Source: Durusdinium trenchii | Lineage: Eukaryota > Sar > Dinophyceae > Suessiales > Symbiodiniaceae | Assembly: GCA_963970005.1 (NCBI GenBank) | Contig: CAXAMN010005225.1 | Location: 128,833-192,832 of the forward strand | Length of the DNA stretch: 64,000 nucleotides | Direction: 5' to 3' | The notes under the pieces: model-generated | What the model was told of the DNA's origin: nothing | What the model saw: the letters and a program-made list of their open reading frames with translations, nothing else | Databases searched by the model: none | Shown here: piece after piece, positions 51,825 through 60,706 of the stretch | How the letters are laid out: every line of letters begins with the position of its first letter | Position numbering within the stretch: the first letter of the stretch is position 1 | Translations under genes and position numbers: made by a program

Positions 51825-51980
51825 TCCTTGCTCCTAGTAGTAAGGCCAAGAGCCCCTAGTAGCGTCCTTGCTCCTAGTAGCGATGCCCTTTGCTCCTAGT
51901 AGAGTCCTTGTTACTACTAGTAAGGCACTTGTTACTAGAAGCGATGCACTTGTTACTAGTAGCGTCCTTTGCTCCTAGTT
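51825..51980 (-). repeat. CTAGTAG module array
   Basis: Eight reverse-orientation modules (TAGTAGCGTCCTTGCTCC, TAGTAAGGCCAAGAGCCCC, TAGAAGCGATGCACTTG and others) between the exons at 51640 and 52043. Confidence 0.85.
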
Positions 51981-52042
51981 GTGTCCGATTCGGTCCTCTC
52001 GACACACTGCGGTGGCCAAATCGAGTTCCTCGGTCTAGTGAG

Positions 52043-52126
52043 GCCGGGCTCTTCGGCTTCGGCTACAACCGTGTGAACTACAAGTTTGACCAAGGCCAAC
52101 GATGGGCTCGTTTCACAGCAGGACAG
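52043..52126 (+). CDS. coding exon, unidentified
   Basis: Acceptor AGTGAG|GCC and donor GGACAG|GTTGGA, phase 0. Twenty-eight codons read AGLFGFGYNRVNYKFDQGQR and WARFTAGQ. The open frame extends upstream with RFGPLDTLRWPNRVP, so the exon may start earlier. Likely an upstream exon of the gene at 52740. Confidence 0.5.
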
Positions 52127-52333
52127 GTTGGATGGACTTGTGGATGTGGACCGTGTACAAACTCGCAACCAACAAAAGCCACTCGGAACAAGAAGGCTCC
52201 TGGCCTTACTACTAGGAGCAAAGACGCTACTAGGGGCTCCTGGCATCGCTACTAGGAACAAGGATGCTACTAGGAGCAAGTTCAGTTCATTTTCCTCTCG
52301 CGCTATCACACCACGTCAACACGTCCTCGCTTT

Positions 52334-52620
52334 CTACTCCTTCCTTTTGTCAAGCCTGAAACCGGCCTCCCAGACACACACAAAACTTGTCCAACCGGGT
52401 GAACTTTCGGAAGGCAAAGAAGGTGAACCACTCTCGTTGAAATGGCAGGACGGGCCAACGAGCTCAAGAGGTCTGCCATGTTCCGAGAAGATGTTTCTGA
52501 TCTCGCAGCTGTGTGCCTTGGAGACTGTGATCAAGACGCAACGCGCTTGTTTTCCAGTGGTCTACTCCAGTTTGTTCGCAGTAGGAGACTGGGGATGATT
52601 AGAGGGACCAGTTGCACTCC
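52334..52620 (+). CDS. possible exon, two competing frames
   Basis: One frame reads LSLKWQDGPTSSRGLPCSEK and MFLISQLCALETVIKTQRAC, with G/C-rich third positions. Another starts at ATG 52442 (MAGRANELKRSAMFREDVSD). Both are open for over 50 codons; only one can be real. Either would lie directly upstream of the membrane-protein exon at 52740. Confidence 0.35.
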
Positions 52621-52739
52621 TTAGATTTGCGAGATCTGTAAAAGTGCTGCGGATCACGGTTCATGACCTACTAGCGGTGGCCTCCAACCTAATTTATTGG
52701 AGTCTTTGCGTGTTTCTAGATGTTTTAAGTGTTCCTAAG

Positions 52740-55424
52740 GTCAGTGAGTAAGCTCCGCGTCTACGTTCCCGTGCTCACCATGAGCTTGGGATACGTCTTG
52801 ACCGTCCTGGTGGAAGCTCGAAGCGGGCTGAAATTCCCGGGGCCACCTACCTTTGCGTCTGGCCTCTACTTGAACTGTTTGGGAGTGGCATTTGCCTTCA
52901 TGACGCTCTCCATTTGGTTGTGCTGGCATGCGGCCATGCGGGCCCAGATTGCCATGGTCCAACTTCGCACACGAAAGGTGCGTTTGCCAGTGCCCTCCCA
53001 AAGGCAGTTGGACAGTGCCCGTAAGATCTTGTCCACCTACGAGGAGCAAGGTGTTTACGATATGTTTCGCCTGCCTTTCCTCATGCCAAACACCGGCAAC
53101 ACTCCACCTGCATCTGATGATGAGAAGAAGAAGGATTCGAAGAGTGGCTATGCAAAAGCGGGTTTGCCAGGAATTGGTGCCAAGATGAAGGAGAAAGTGA
53201 AAGAATTGGCTGAAGAGACGGGCGGATCAACCAAGGAGGTCGCCCATGCAGTTCGTATGCCTGGTCTCACCTCTGGTGTGCCTTCGTGGGTCCAAAAGGA
53301 AGTGGAAGCACGTGATGATCTCCCAAAAGCATCCCCAAGTGCTTTCGGAAATGAAGCGCCACCTGAACCCTATGAGCATTTCGAGCTGATCCGACAGGCA
53401 CAAAAAGACTATTGGTGTGCTGAAGCCTATGCTCGGGTGACCTTTCTGATTGGAAAGATGCACTTGATCCAATCCTTCGCCTATTGGCTTCCCATTCACA
53501 ATGTGGCAGAGTTGGGCATGGTGTGGGGTGCCGTTGTTTGCGCTTCCGCTTTGTCCGCCGGGATTTGGATCATGTTCCGAATGGATGTCCTGCCTTCTCA
53601 TGGAGGCTGCTTCAGAATCACACGCAAAAAGAATAACAATCAAGACAACGAACAAAAGACACAAAAACAAAGCGAAGAACAGACACTGTAATGAGTTGAA
53701 ACTATATCTGGGTGTTTTTTGCTTTCTCTCTCCTCTTCCTTGCTGTGTTCCTTGTTGTTGTTTTTTCCATGATTTCCTTCTTAAGTTTCTCACGATTCTC
53801 ACGACTTTGTTTGCCTTCTCATGGAGGCTGCTTCCCCATTGAAATTGGTGGCCCTATCATCGAAGCCATCTCCTTGGCCCTGGCCTACACTCATCACCCC
53901 ACCCAGGGCACCATCGACATCTCTCGTGCCGTGGCCATCCTGGTGCTTTTGATGCAGTTGGGTTTGACCATCCGACTCTATGTGGTCGCACAACCGGCCA
54001 ACAGTGCGGCAGGAGCTTCACATCAAGCTCGAGAGGTGGGAGAACGCATGTTCAACCAGAGCGCATCTTGCGAGAGCCCGGCATGGCTGCCAGCTGCTTT
54101 CCAGCATGTCTCCTACTTGGTGGCTCCTCCAAAGACCAAGGCACAGCTTGAGCAAGAACAGGTTGATCGCGATCACAGTGTGATTCGCGAGGACCCCATG
54201 GTGAATGTGGACATGACTCCATGGTACTATGTCCGCACCTTGTTGGTTGTGACCATGGTGAGTTGGAGTTTGCTATTGACCGGTCGCATCGTAGAGTGCA
54301 TCATGAGTGAGCGAATGTTGGTCACGAATCCTGGAGCTCCACCTTGGTCCCGAATCGGTCGATGGCACGGGTGGGAGAGTGGACCTATCACTTCGAAGCA
54401 CTATGCCCATGTCACACCCATGAGAGGACACTTTGCCTGGCAAAAAGGATGGGGACCGCAAGGACAACAAGAGATTTGGGCCAGCGATATGTTTGGATTC
54501 CACCCAGAGGCTGACATGCATTGGTCAGAGTCTGAAGGACCTGAGCCATTGGTGGGAGCTGCTGGCGTGGGGAAGAACACATGGTTCACCGGTGTGATCA
54601 AATATGCTCGAGTCTATGAAGGAGGTGACCATGACTGGCTCGACAGTGGAGGACATCGACGTTTGCAGAGCATGGACTCTGTGGTCGTCCGCCCAGTGGT
54701 GCCTGCTGCAGTGCAGTGGCCCAAGTCACTTGAGCCTGAGCTGTTGACATGTGGATCCACTGGCTGCATTGCATTGGCATCTGGAGGCACCGGTGCATTT
54801 TTGCCCCATGAAGCTACATCGCACGGCTTTGGACATGCCACACCGTTCAACTTGGAAAACTTCTTGGAGATGGGTCGTGCTCATGGCTTGAGTTGGGGTG
54901 CTGGACGCTTGCTTGTTCACACCAGTTCGGGACACATCGCTACCTGCCCCGTGACGGCTGCAGGTGGCCCAGTGAAGTGTTCTGCAACAGATCTTCCACC
55001 AGTCCCTGATCTTGGAGCTGGCACCAAGATTGCTGTGGTGACAGATGCTGTGAAACATCATCCTTTCCGTGCTGCAGTGCTTGGTCATGGCAAGGTTTTG
55101 CTACATGAGCTTCACACTTCAGGACTTTCACATCATTGGAAACCAAAGGTGGAGCTAGTGATCCCAGCAACTTCAGCGAAAGCCGTCTCTTTGTCTGGCG
55201 ACCATGCACGCATCGTCATGGGTATGGATGACGGCTCTGTCTTCCATTGGATGCTTGGTGGACCACATGAAACGATGCCAAGACGTGAGGTGCCCACGGC
55301 CGGGCCACGACGTGCCTGGAGCTGTGCCTGTGCCACAGCTGAAGGAAAGCTGGTCCGATTGGCCTCGAAGTGGCGTCGACATCCAGCTGGACACATGGAG
55401 TGGACCAGTGAGCTTCTCCTGTAA
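52740..55424 (+). CDS. large multi-pass membrane protein with soluble C-terminal domain, unidentified
   Basis: Two exons, 52740-53605 and 53827-55424, join in frame across a 221-bp GC-AG intron to about 820 residues. If the first exon is internal its acceptor is CCTAAG|G; the first in-frame ATG is at 52780. Six or seven hydrophobic helices are visible (VPVLTMSLGYVLTVLVEA; CLGVAFAFMTLSIWLCWHAA; VWGAVVCASALSAGIWIMF; AVAILVLLMQLGLTIRLYVV; TLLVVTMVSWSLLLTG), with a Lys/Glu-rich loop (AKMKEKVKELAEETGG) between the first pairs. About 370 soluble residues follow, with repeated short beta-like stretches (CGSTGCIALASGGTGAFL; RIVMGMDDGSVFHWMLGG) that suggest a propeller-like fold. Exon 2 is the longest uninterrupted coding stretch in the window. 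No family was recognised. Confidence 0.7.
53606..53826 (+). other. 221-bp GC-AG intron bounded by 23-bp direct repeats
   Basis: TGCCTTCTCATGGAGGCTGC plus TTC occurs exactly at 53591-53613 and 53812-53834. Splicing GGAG|GCTG to GGAG|GCTG inside the repeats restores a single uninterrupted frame. The body is A-rich in its first half and T-rich in its second and contains no CTAGTAG module. Confidence 0.75.
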
Positions 55425-55429
55425 CTTGG

Positions 55430-55530
55430 CGTTGAACAAGGACGCTACTAGGACATACTAGGACGCTACTAGGAGCTCCTGGCCTTACTACTAGTTACTA
55501 GTAACAAGAAGCTATTAGTAACAAGGGCGT
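55430..55530 (+). repeat. CTAGTAG module array
   Basis: GGACGCTACTAG, GAGCTCCTGGCCTTACTACTAG and GTAACAAGAAGCTATTAG modules begin within 10 bp of the stop codon of the membrane-protein gene. GGCGTTG occurs on both sides. Confidence 0.8.
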
Positions 55531-55730
55531 TGCTTTTATACAGTTTTGCACTTAGACGGGGCCAGGGTTTTTCTCAACGGTCGACGATCCACAGTGCGCT
55601 TTGAAAAAGAGCATAAAGTAAATCTAATGAAATCTAATCTTCATTTTTCTTTGGCTCCTTCACCATGGGAAGTAAAGAAATGGAGATGGAGATGTTGATT
55701 TGTTTGTGTCGCATATCTGTGTCGCCTCAG

Positions 55731-55829
55731 GTGATGAGGGTGATGTCATCCGACATTTCTCAGCACCGATTCTTCACCGATTTCTCATCCTTGGTGCTCG
55801 GTGCGATTGCTTCTGGACTGCGGCATTAG
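55731..55829 (+). CDS. possible terminal exon, unidentified
   Basis: Acceptor GCCTCAG|GTG. One frame reads VMRVMSSDISQHRFFTDFSS and ends ASGLRH and TAG. A second frame (GDEGDVIRHFSAPILHRFLI) from the same acceptor is also open, so the reading frame is ambiguous. Confidence 0.35.
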   Translation: MMRVMSSDISQHRFFTDFSSLVLGAIASGLRH

Positions 55830-55949
55830 CCTAAGACCCGATGTGCTGTGCCACCTGTGAAAAGAGAGAGTTTCTGTGGGTTCATGAAGACAAACATGAT
55901 GTTCTCATAGTGTTTTGTTTTGAGATGGCCGATCCAGTCGCACATGCAT

Positions 55950-56045
55950 GTGCATGCGCAAGCCCACGAACATGTGGTTGTCGATCTAAAGGTCCTAGTC
56001 AGCAGTGTGTATGACGATGACCCGGAACATATCAAAATCTCATTT
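55950..56045 (+). CDS. possible exon, unidentified
   Basis: The frame HVHAQAHEHVVVDLKVLVSS continues VYDDDPEHIKIS and runs into the GGCGAAAGT repeats. It has coding-like beta composition. No clear acceptor. Confidence 0.3.
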
Positions 56046-56740
56046 GGCGAAAGTTTTTTCTCGAGTTGGCGAAAGTAAATTATTTTTTTGGCGAAAGATC
56101 TGGCGAAAGATTAAATATGTACTTTTGTATGAATATTCATTTGCTTTCTGAACAGCTGGTGGCAGTGACTCAGAAGCTAGATAAGCTGTGGAAGTTAGAT
56201 AACCTGCTGCTGCTGCGGCTGCTACTACTACTACTACGACTACGACTACCACTACCACTACCACGACCACGACCACGACCACGACCACTACCACTACCAC
56301 TACGACTACGACTACTACTACTACTACTACTATTCCTGCTCCTGCTTTGGGGGGTGGCTTTGCCACAAAACTCTACCCCGCAAAAGGCGAAAGTTTGGCG
56401 AAAGTTCAGCTCAAGATTGGCGAAAGTTCACCCTGCCACATCTGACCCCCAGCCCATTATGAGTAAGTTTGAGTGACCGGCTACTACAGTGATTCTTGCA
56501 ATTTTGATTCTTGCTGACACCCAGGAGAAACAAAAGAGACGTACTGGGTGTCAACAGTTAAGTAGAAGACACATGCTGACAAACAGTGAAGTTTCTATTT
56601 TGTGTTTGCCAGTAAAGAAGAAGCCATTGACGTGAACAAAACACAACATACATGGCACACAAACACAACGTACTTCGGCGAAAGATAAAACGCAGGAAGG
56701 CGAAAGTTTGGCGAAAGTAAATTTTTCTTGGCGAAAATGA
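56044..56740. repeat. GGCGAAAGT motif cluster around a CTA/CCA/CGA microsatellite
   Basis: TTGGCGAAAGT-like words occur four times in 56044-56110, three times in 56380-56430 and four times in 56678-56740. A pure trinucleotide microsatellite (56214-56336) lies between the first two groups. No gene was supported in this interval. Confidence 0.7.
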
Positions 56741-56990
56741 CGGATCCCGGATAAAGGAATTTAGATCAACTCCCATGTAAGGCTGTAGTCCGCTAGTCAC
56801 ACTTGGCAATGACAGGCTGGCAGCATGATGATGGCGCAGTATTTGGTCAGGCTTCGGACTTCTTCGGTCAGATGCAGAAACGCTTGTGGCCCCACACGAA
56901 TCACAAATATATACTACTCCCCCCTACTTGATTGAGTAAGGGCTAAACAAGCAACTCGGTATCATGGTATTACTACTACTGGCCGCTAGG

Positions 56991-57089
56991 TTGGACGCGG
57001 GCACCCTTCTCAAGGAAGCTCCCCCGCCTGAGGGCACTATTCATTTCGTCCCTAGGTTCATTTCATCAAGCAGGAATAATCTTGGTTAG
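56991..57089 (+). CDS. terminal exon, unidentified
   Basis: After CCGCTAG|G the frame LDAGTLLKEAPPPEGTIHFV ends PRFISSSRNNLG and TAG. Clear coding composition. An alternative donor at CCCTAG|GTTC is not needed. Upstream exons were not found. Confidence 0.4.
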   Translation: MDAGTLLKEAPPPEGTIHFVPRFISSSRNNLG

Positions 57090-57373
57090 ATTCTTAGGGG
57101 CCTGCTGTACTAAATCAGCCGGCGGACACCGCAGGATCTTCCGTGTGAGGAAAAACTATATATGTGCAAAAAGATGCAAAAATGATCACGCAAACAGCAC
57201 AGTTTCCAGCCTTCACAAGCATCACGTGCAAGCCTTCAAACACAGCTATGTAATGGAAGGTAAGGTGCAGTGTGGTATATATCAATGTGCCCCAAAAGTA
57301 AAGCTCCTAGGCTTCCCAAGTATCACGGGCAAGAAGCAATTGAACACATCAAGAATAAGGCATGTGATATTTG

Positions 57374-57448
57374 AAAAAACAACCACCAGCACCAGTAGCC
57401 AAACCGGCACCAGCGCCGACCACGGTCTCCAAAGCGCCCACGGCCAAA
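57374..57448 (+). CDS. Pro/Ala-rich exon ending at a module-borne donor
   Basis: The frame KKQPPAPVAKPAPAPTTVSK continues APTAK and stops at AAA|GTAGCGTCC, where the GT belongs to the first module of an array. Low complexity, so reading-frame support is modest. Confidence 0.4.
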
Positions 57449-57712
57449 GTAGCGTCCTTGTTCCTAGTAGTACGGCCAGGAGCCCCTAGTACCACGACAT
57501 CCTTAGCGTCGTGCGTGTGCAAAGAACCCCAAAGAGTGCCCCCAAAATACCTAATTAGAAGCACGCTTCGAACACGCATCGATATCTTCGCAGTGGCTCC
57601 AGCACCCACCCATTCCCATACTTAAAGGAAGAACCCCAATGGCTTACAAGATCTTACAAGTTAGCTCACGCTATTTGGTGAAAAATGAATTGTTTTGCCA
57701 CCCGTGTTCCAG

Positions 57713-57822
57713 GCGTTATGGTTTTTCATGGGCCAACGCCCGCGGAGAGGGAGCTTTACACCTTGCAGCTCGTGCGGACCACGGCAGAAACAAACGGGCG
57801 TTTGGCATGTGAATTTATGTAG
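57713..57822 (+). CDS. coding exon, unidentified
   Basis: Acceptor TTCCAG|GC. The frame reads VMVFHGPTPAERELYTLQLV and RTTAETNGRLACEFM, then TAG; GAATTTAT|GTAGTG could be the donor instead of a stop. Strong coding character. Confidence 0.5.
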
Positions 57823-58226
57823 TGAAGGCCAAATACCTCACTTTCCAGTGCACGGTAGCATTTGTAACCCTGAAGGCAAAGAAGCTACTAGGAGCAAGGA
57901 CGCTACTAGGAACAAGTGCATCGCTTCTAGTAACAAGAGGACGCTACGTTCGGGGCTCCTGGCATCGCTACGAACGGAGCGATCGGACGCTTCTGAGTAC
58001 GCTTCTGTGCAAATCCTGCATGTCGCCGGGGTCTTTTCTCTCACTGGATCAGGTTCGAATCAGCCGGGTCTTATGGCCGAAAGCTCGGAAAAGAGAGAAT
58101 GAGAGAGGAGAACCAGGTTGGAGGCCATCACTACTAGTTGTAGCAAGAAGCTAACACATCCACATACGGACTTCAGGCTTGGCTGCTGAGTCAACCTCAA
58201 GCTGAGTTCATGCCTAATCTCGGAAA

Positions 58227-58496
58227 ATGAGTCAACTGACGTACCAATGGATGACTGTCAGCTTCTTTCTATTCGAGTTATGTCAGTTATGTCACGAGTC
58301 GGCTTGGACTCAGGCCGGTGCTGGAAACTCGCAACTCTGCGGGCGAGTCCCCCTTGCTTTTGGCAACGTGCGACTGCTAAGTCCGGCAAACAAGACAAAA
58401 CATACAGCACAGACAGATCCAAATCGCCAAATTCAAGTCAATTCATCAACCAACCGCTTCTCTTTTGACATTCTGTGCATGGCTGGAACATGGTAG
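58227..58496 (+). CDS. unidentified open frame, 89 residues
   Basis: The ATG frame starts MSQLTYQWMTVSFFLFELCQ. The part after ACTCAG|GCC (AGAGNSQLCGRVPLAFGNVR) may be a separate exon. It closes with ILCMAGTW and TAG. No domain was recognised. Confidence 0.35.
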   Translation: MSQLTYQWMTVSFFLFELCQLCHESAWTQAGAGNSQLCGRVPLAFGNVRLLSPANKTKHTAQTDPNRQIQVNSSTNRFSFDILCMAGTW

Positions 58497-58529
58497 AAAG
58501 TCAGACGGGCCTACTTTCCACACACTTTC

Positions 58530-58617
58530 AGCAATTCAGATTCTCAAGCGGACGAATTCGGCCTGTTTACTTGAGGCGCCTGTGCCGTGGGTGCGTGGCC
58601 ATGCGTTTGGTGGAGGT
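58530..58617 (+). CDS. coding exon with canonical donor, unidentified
   Basis: The frame KRTNSACLLEAPVPWVRGHA ends FGG at GGTGGAG|GTGAGT. The 5' edge lies somewhere in 58505-58535. The following exon may be at 58808. Confidence 0.4.
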
Positions 58618-58674
58618 GAGTTGTGCCAAAAGGGCAAAGGATGCCGGGCCAAAAGGGGTTTGGATCAAAAGCCT

Positions 58675-58800
58675 CCAACCTAGTAGCGTCCTTGCCCCTA
58701 GTAGCGAGGCCAGGACTCCCAGTAGTTTCTTGCTCCTAGTATTAAGGCCAGGAGCCCCTGGTAGCGTCCTTGCTCCTAAGAGCGATGGCCTCCAACCTAC
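58675..58800 (-). repeat. CTAGTAG module array
   Basis: GCCTCCAACCTA, TAGCGTCCTTGCCCC, TAGTATTAAGGCCAGGAGCCCC and GCGATGGCCTCCAACCTA modules. Its last bases, CTAGCTAG, form the acceptor of the next exon. Confidence 0.8.
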
Positions 58801-58807
58801 TAGCTAG

Positions 58808-58894
58808 AGGCGCTGGCAGATCCTGGCGCTTGCGACGCACAAGGCGGCGGTGGTTTTTTACATGTTGGTCGGAAGCACTTTGTCAACTCTTTAA
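58808..58894 (+). CDS. terminal exon, hydrophobic C-terminus
   Basis: After CTAGCTAG the frame RRWQILALATHKAAVVFYML ends VGSTLSTL and TAA. G/C-biased third positions and a membrane-like segment. The opposite strand is also open (58800-59066, Lys-rich), which I consider a shadow. Confidence 0.45.
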   Translation, partial: RRWQILALATHKAAVVFYMLVGSTLSTL

Positions 58895-59059
58895 TCTTTC
58901 TTGTATTTATTGACCTTTCTTGCTTGCTTCGATGAATTGCTTTGCGTGCATGTTTTGTTTTTTTTGCTTCCGCCCGTTGTGCATGTGAGTGCAGCTTGTG
59001 GCCCAGAAAAGTGTTAAGGGCAGCTAGTTCTTGCAATTTCGTTTTGGGAACAGCGCTAA

Positions 59060-59550
59060 GCCACACGGACCCCTCTCCGGAACTTCCGTTGGCTTTGCAT
59101 GCATGAAATCGTCGCAGCCCTCTCCCAAGTCTTAGGAAAATTCTTGCATTCCTTGCCCAGATGCGCCCTCACTGCCACCCCGTACAACAAAGGAAAGAAT
59201 AAAAAGGAACACCACAGGTCCCACAGGTCCATGATCAACAGCAACAATACCTATTATTAAGCACACTCTAAGCTGTTAGTTTTCTCCTGCCAGCTTTGTG
59301 TACAAAGTTACCAAGTGTCTCAAAAATTGATGCCGAGGTAATATGTTTGTTTGTTATGCCACAAACAGATTCAAAAAGTAAATGTGAAGAAAGGAAGGAG
59401 AAAAGAATTCTAAGAAAAAGAATGAAAGAGAACGCAAAGACTGAAAAGGGCCAATCCAAATAATTCCTCCTATTCTCATATATCTAATTTATTTCCAACG
59501 TATTCTCATGTATTTCATCATGTACTATTCACCATTGGTCGACTCTCATA
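59060..59550. other. interval without a supported gene
   Basis: Open frames here occur only on the minus strand and have no splice context. AT-rich from 59330 to 59520. Confidence 0.4.
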
Positions 59551-59556
59551 TCGCAG

Positions 59557-59838
59557 GAGAGTCAGCAGAGTCTTTGGATTTGGATGGATTGCTCCGGGAG
59601 GCTGAAGAGCTCCTAGTAGCTTCTTGTTACTACTAGTAAGGCACTTGTTACTAGAAGCGATGCACTTGTTCCTAGTAGCGTCCTTTGCTCCTAGTAGTAA
59701 GGCCAGGAGCCCCTAGTAGCGTTTGTTTCTGGCGTTCTTTTGCTCCGGGAGGCTGAACGAGATGAAACCTGTCGACACGCCGCCAAGGAGGAGACGACAG
59801 CCACAGCCGTCTCGAAGCGAGACGAAGAAGCTTTGATA
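59557..59838 (+). CDS. two exons split by a 151-bp GC-AG intron, acidic helix, unidentified
   Basis: Exon 59557-59600 (after ATCGCAG) reads ESAESLDLDGLLRE. Exon 59752 to about 59838 reads AERDETCRHAAKEETTATAV and SKRDEEALI. TTGCTCCGGGAGGCTGAA is present at both edges (59589-59606 and 59740-59757), and splicing at GGGAG|GCTGAA in each copy keeps the frame. The intron body is a CTAGTAG array. The joined peptide is a charged, helix-forming segment, possibly coiled coil. Confidence 0.5.
59607..59735 (-). repeat. CTAGTAG module array forming an intron body
   Basis: Modules TAGTAGCTTCTTGTTACTAC, TAGTAAGGCACTTGTTACTAG, AAGCGATGCACTTGTTCC, TAGTAGCGTCCTTTGCTCC and TAGTAAGGCCAGGAGCCCC fill the space between the duplicated exon words. 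Confidence 0.85.
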
Positions 59839-59839
59839 A

Positions 59840-60055
59840 GCACTTGCTCCTAGTAAGGAGCACTTGTTACTACTAGTAAGGCACTTGTTACTACTAGTAA
59901 GGCACTTGTTAGTACTAGTAAGGCACCTGTTACTACTAGTAAGGCTGTTACTACGCTCTTGGAGCATGTTTTCTTTTCTCGAGTTTCCTATCAGGTTGGA
60001 GGCCATCGATAGTAGGTTGGAGGCATTTGGAGGGCGGAGGCCATCGCTGTCAGTT
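59840..60055. repeat. CTAGTAG module arrays, two orientations
   Basis: TAGTAAGGCACTTGTTACTAC units repeat four times (59870-59945). After about 45 unique bases, GGTTGGAGGCCATCGATAG and related units follow in the other orientation. Confidence 0.8.
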
Positions 60056-60361
60056 GATCAATCAGTTGATTTCATTCTTGTCTCCAAACAGTTTAGTGTT
60101 GGGACTCTCTCTTAGGGACAAGGATGCTGGCCACAGTCGCTGGCAGCGCCCTTGAATCCTATGTCCGGGTATTGTCCTCCTGCTGTCCTCTGGCCGCAAC
60201 GCTGGCGTCGTCCTGCTGTGTCATCCTCTTGTTCCCCAATCATTTTAAGAGTAATTTAATTTGGATTTAGTTTAATTCTAATAGCTGCTTGTTACTACTA
60301 GTAAGGCACTTGTTCCTAGTAGCGTGGCACTTGTTACTACTAGCGTGGCACTAAGAAAGAA

Positions 60362-60679
60362 ATGGCTGGCGATGGCTGTGGCCGCGCTGTGGGCTTTCTT
60401 TTCGGCCTTGTCCGGGGTTTGTCGCCTTGGCTGCGCTTGCTGCTGTGGGCCCGGCGTTGTCCTTGTTCAGGCGGCAACACCGCCTTGTCCAGGCCTAGTT
60501 CAGGTGTTGTCCGGGTCTACCTGTCCTGGTTGCAGGGTTGTCGGCCCTTTTACAACCGCCTTGTCCAACCCTTGTCCCCCTGCTTAGCCACGCCACTTGC
60601 CCTTTCTCCACCGCCCTGTCCGGGTATGTTTTCGGGTGGCTATGAATGCAACGGGGGTGGTGCCGCGTTTCCAACTTGA
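60362..60679 (+). CDS. low-confidence Cys/Pro-rich frames
   Basis: Two overlapping frames are open (one begins MAGDGCGRAVGFLFGLVRGL). The DNA contains repeated TTGTCC words and is GC-rich, so the frames may be compositional. No domain was recognised. Confidence 0.2.
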   Translation: MAGDGCGRAVGFLFGLVRGLSPWLRLLLWARRCPCSGGNTALSRPSSGVVRVYLSWLQGCRPFYNRLVQPLSPCLATPLALSPPPCPGMFSGGYECNGGGAAFPT

Positions 60680-60706
60680 TATCATCATCAGATTTTCTCA
60701 TGGCAG

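Noticed and set aside
52729..53691. 320-codon frame taken as a complete protein
   Set aside because: It starts at GTG and its last 28 codons are intron sequence; joining 53605 to 53827 gives one longer protein.
58800..59066. Lys-rich 88-codon frame on the minus strand
   Set aside because: The + strand exon 58808-58894 explains the first part better (G/C third positions, array-borne acceptor); no other minus-strand gene is supported.
60362..60679. Cys/Pro-rich secreted-like protein
   Set aside because: Two frames are equally open and the DNA is GC-rich with TTGTCC repeats; kept only as a low-confidence entry.
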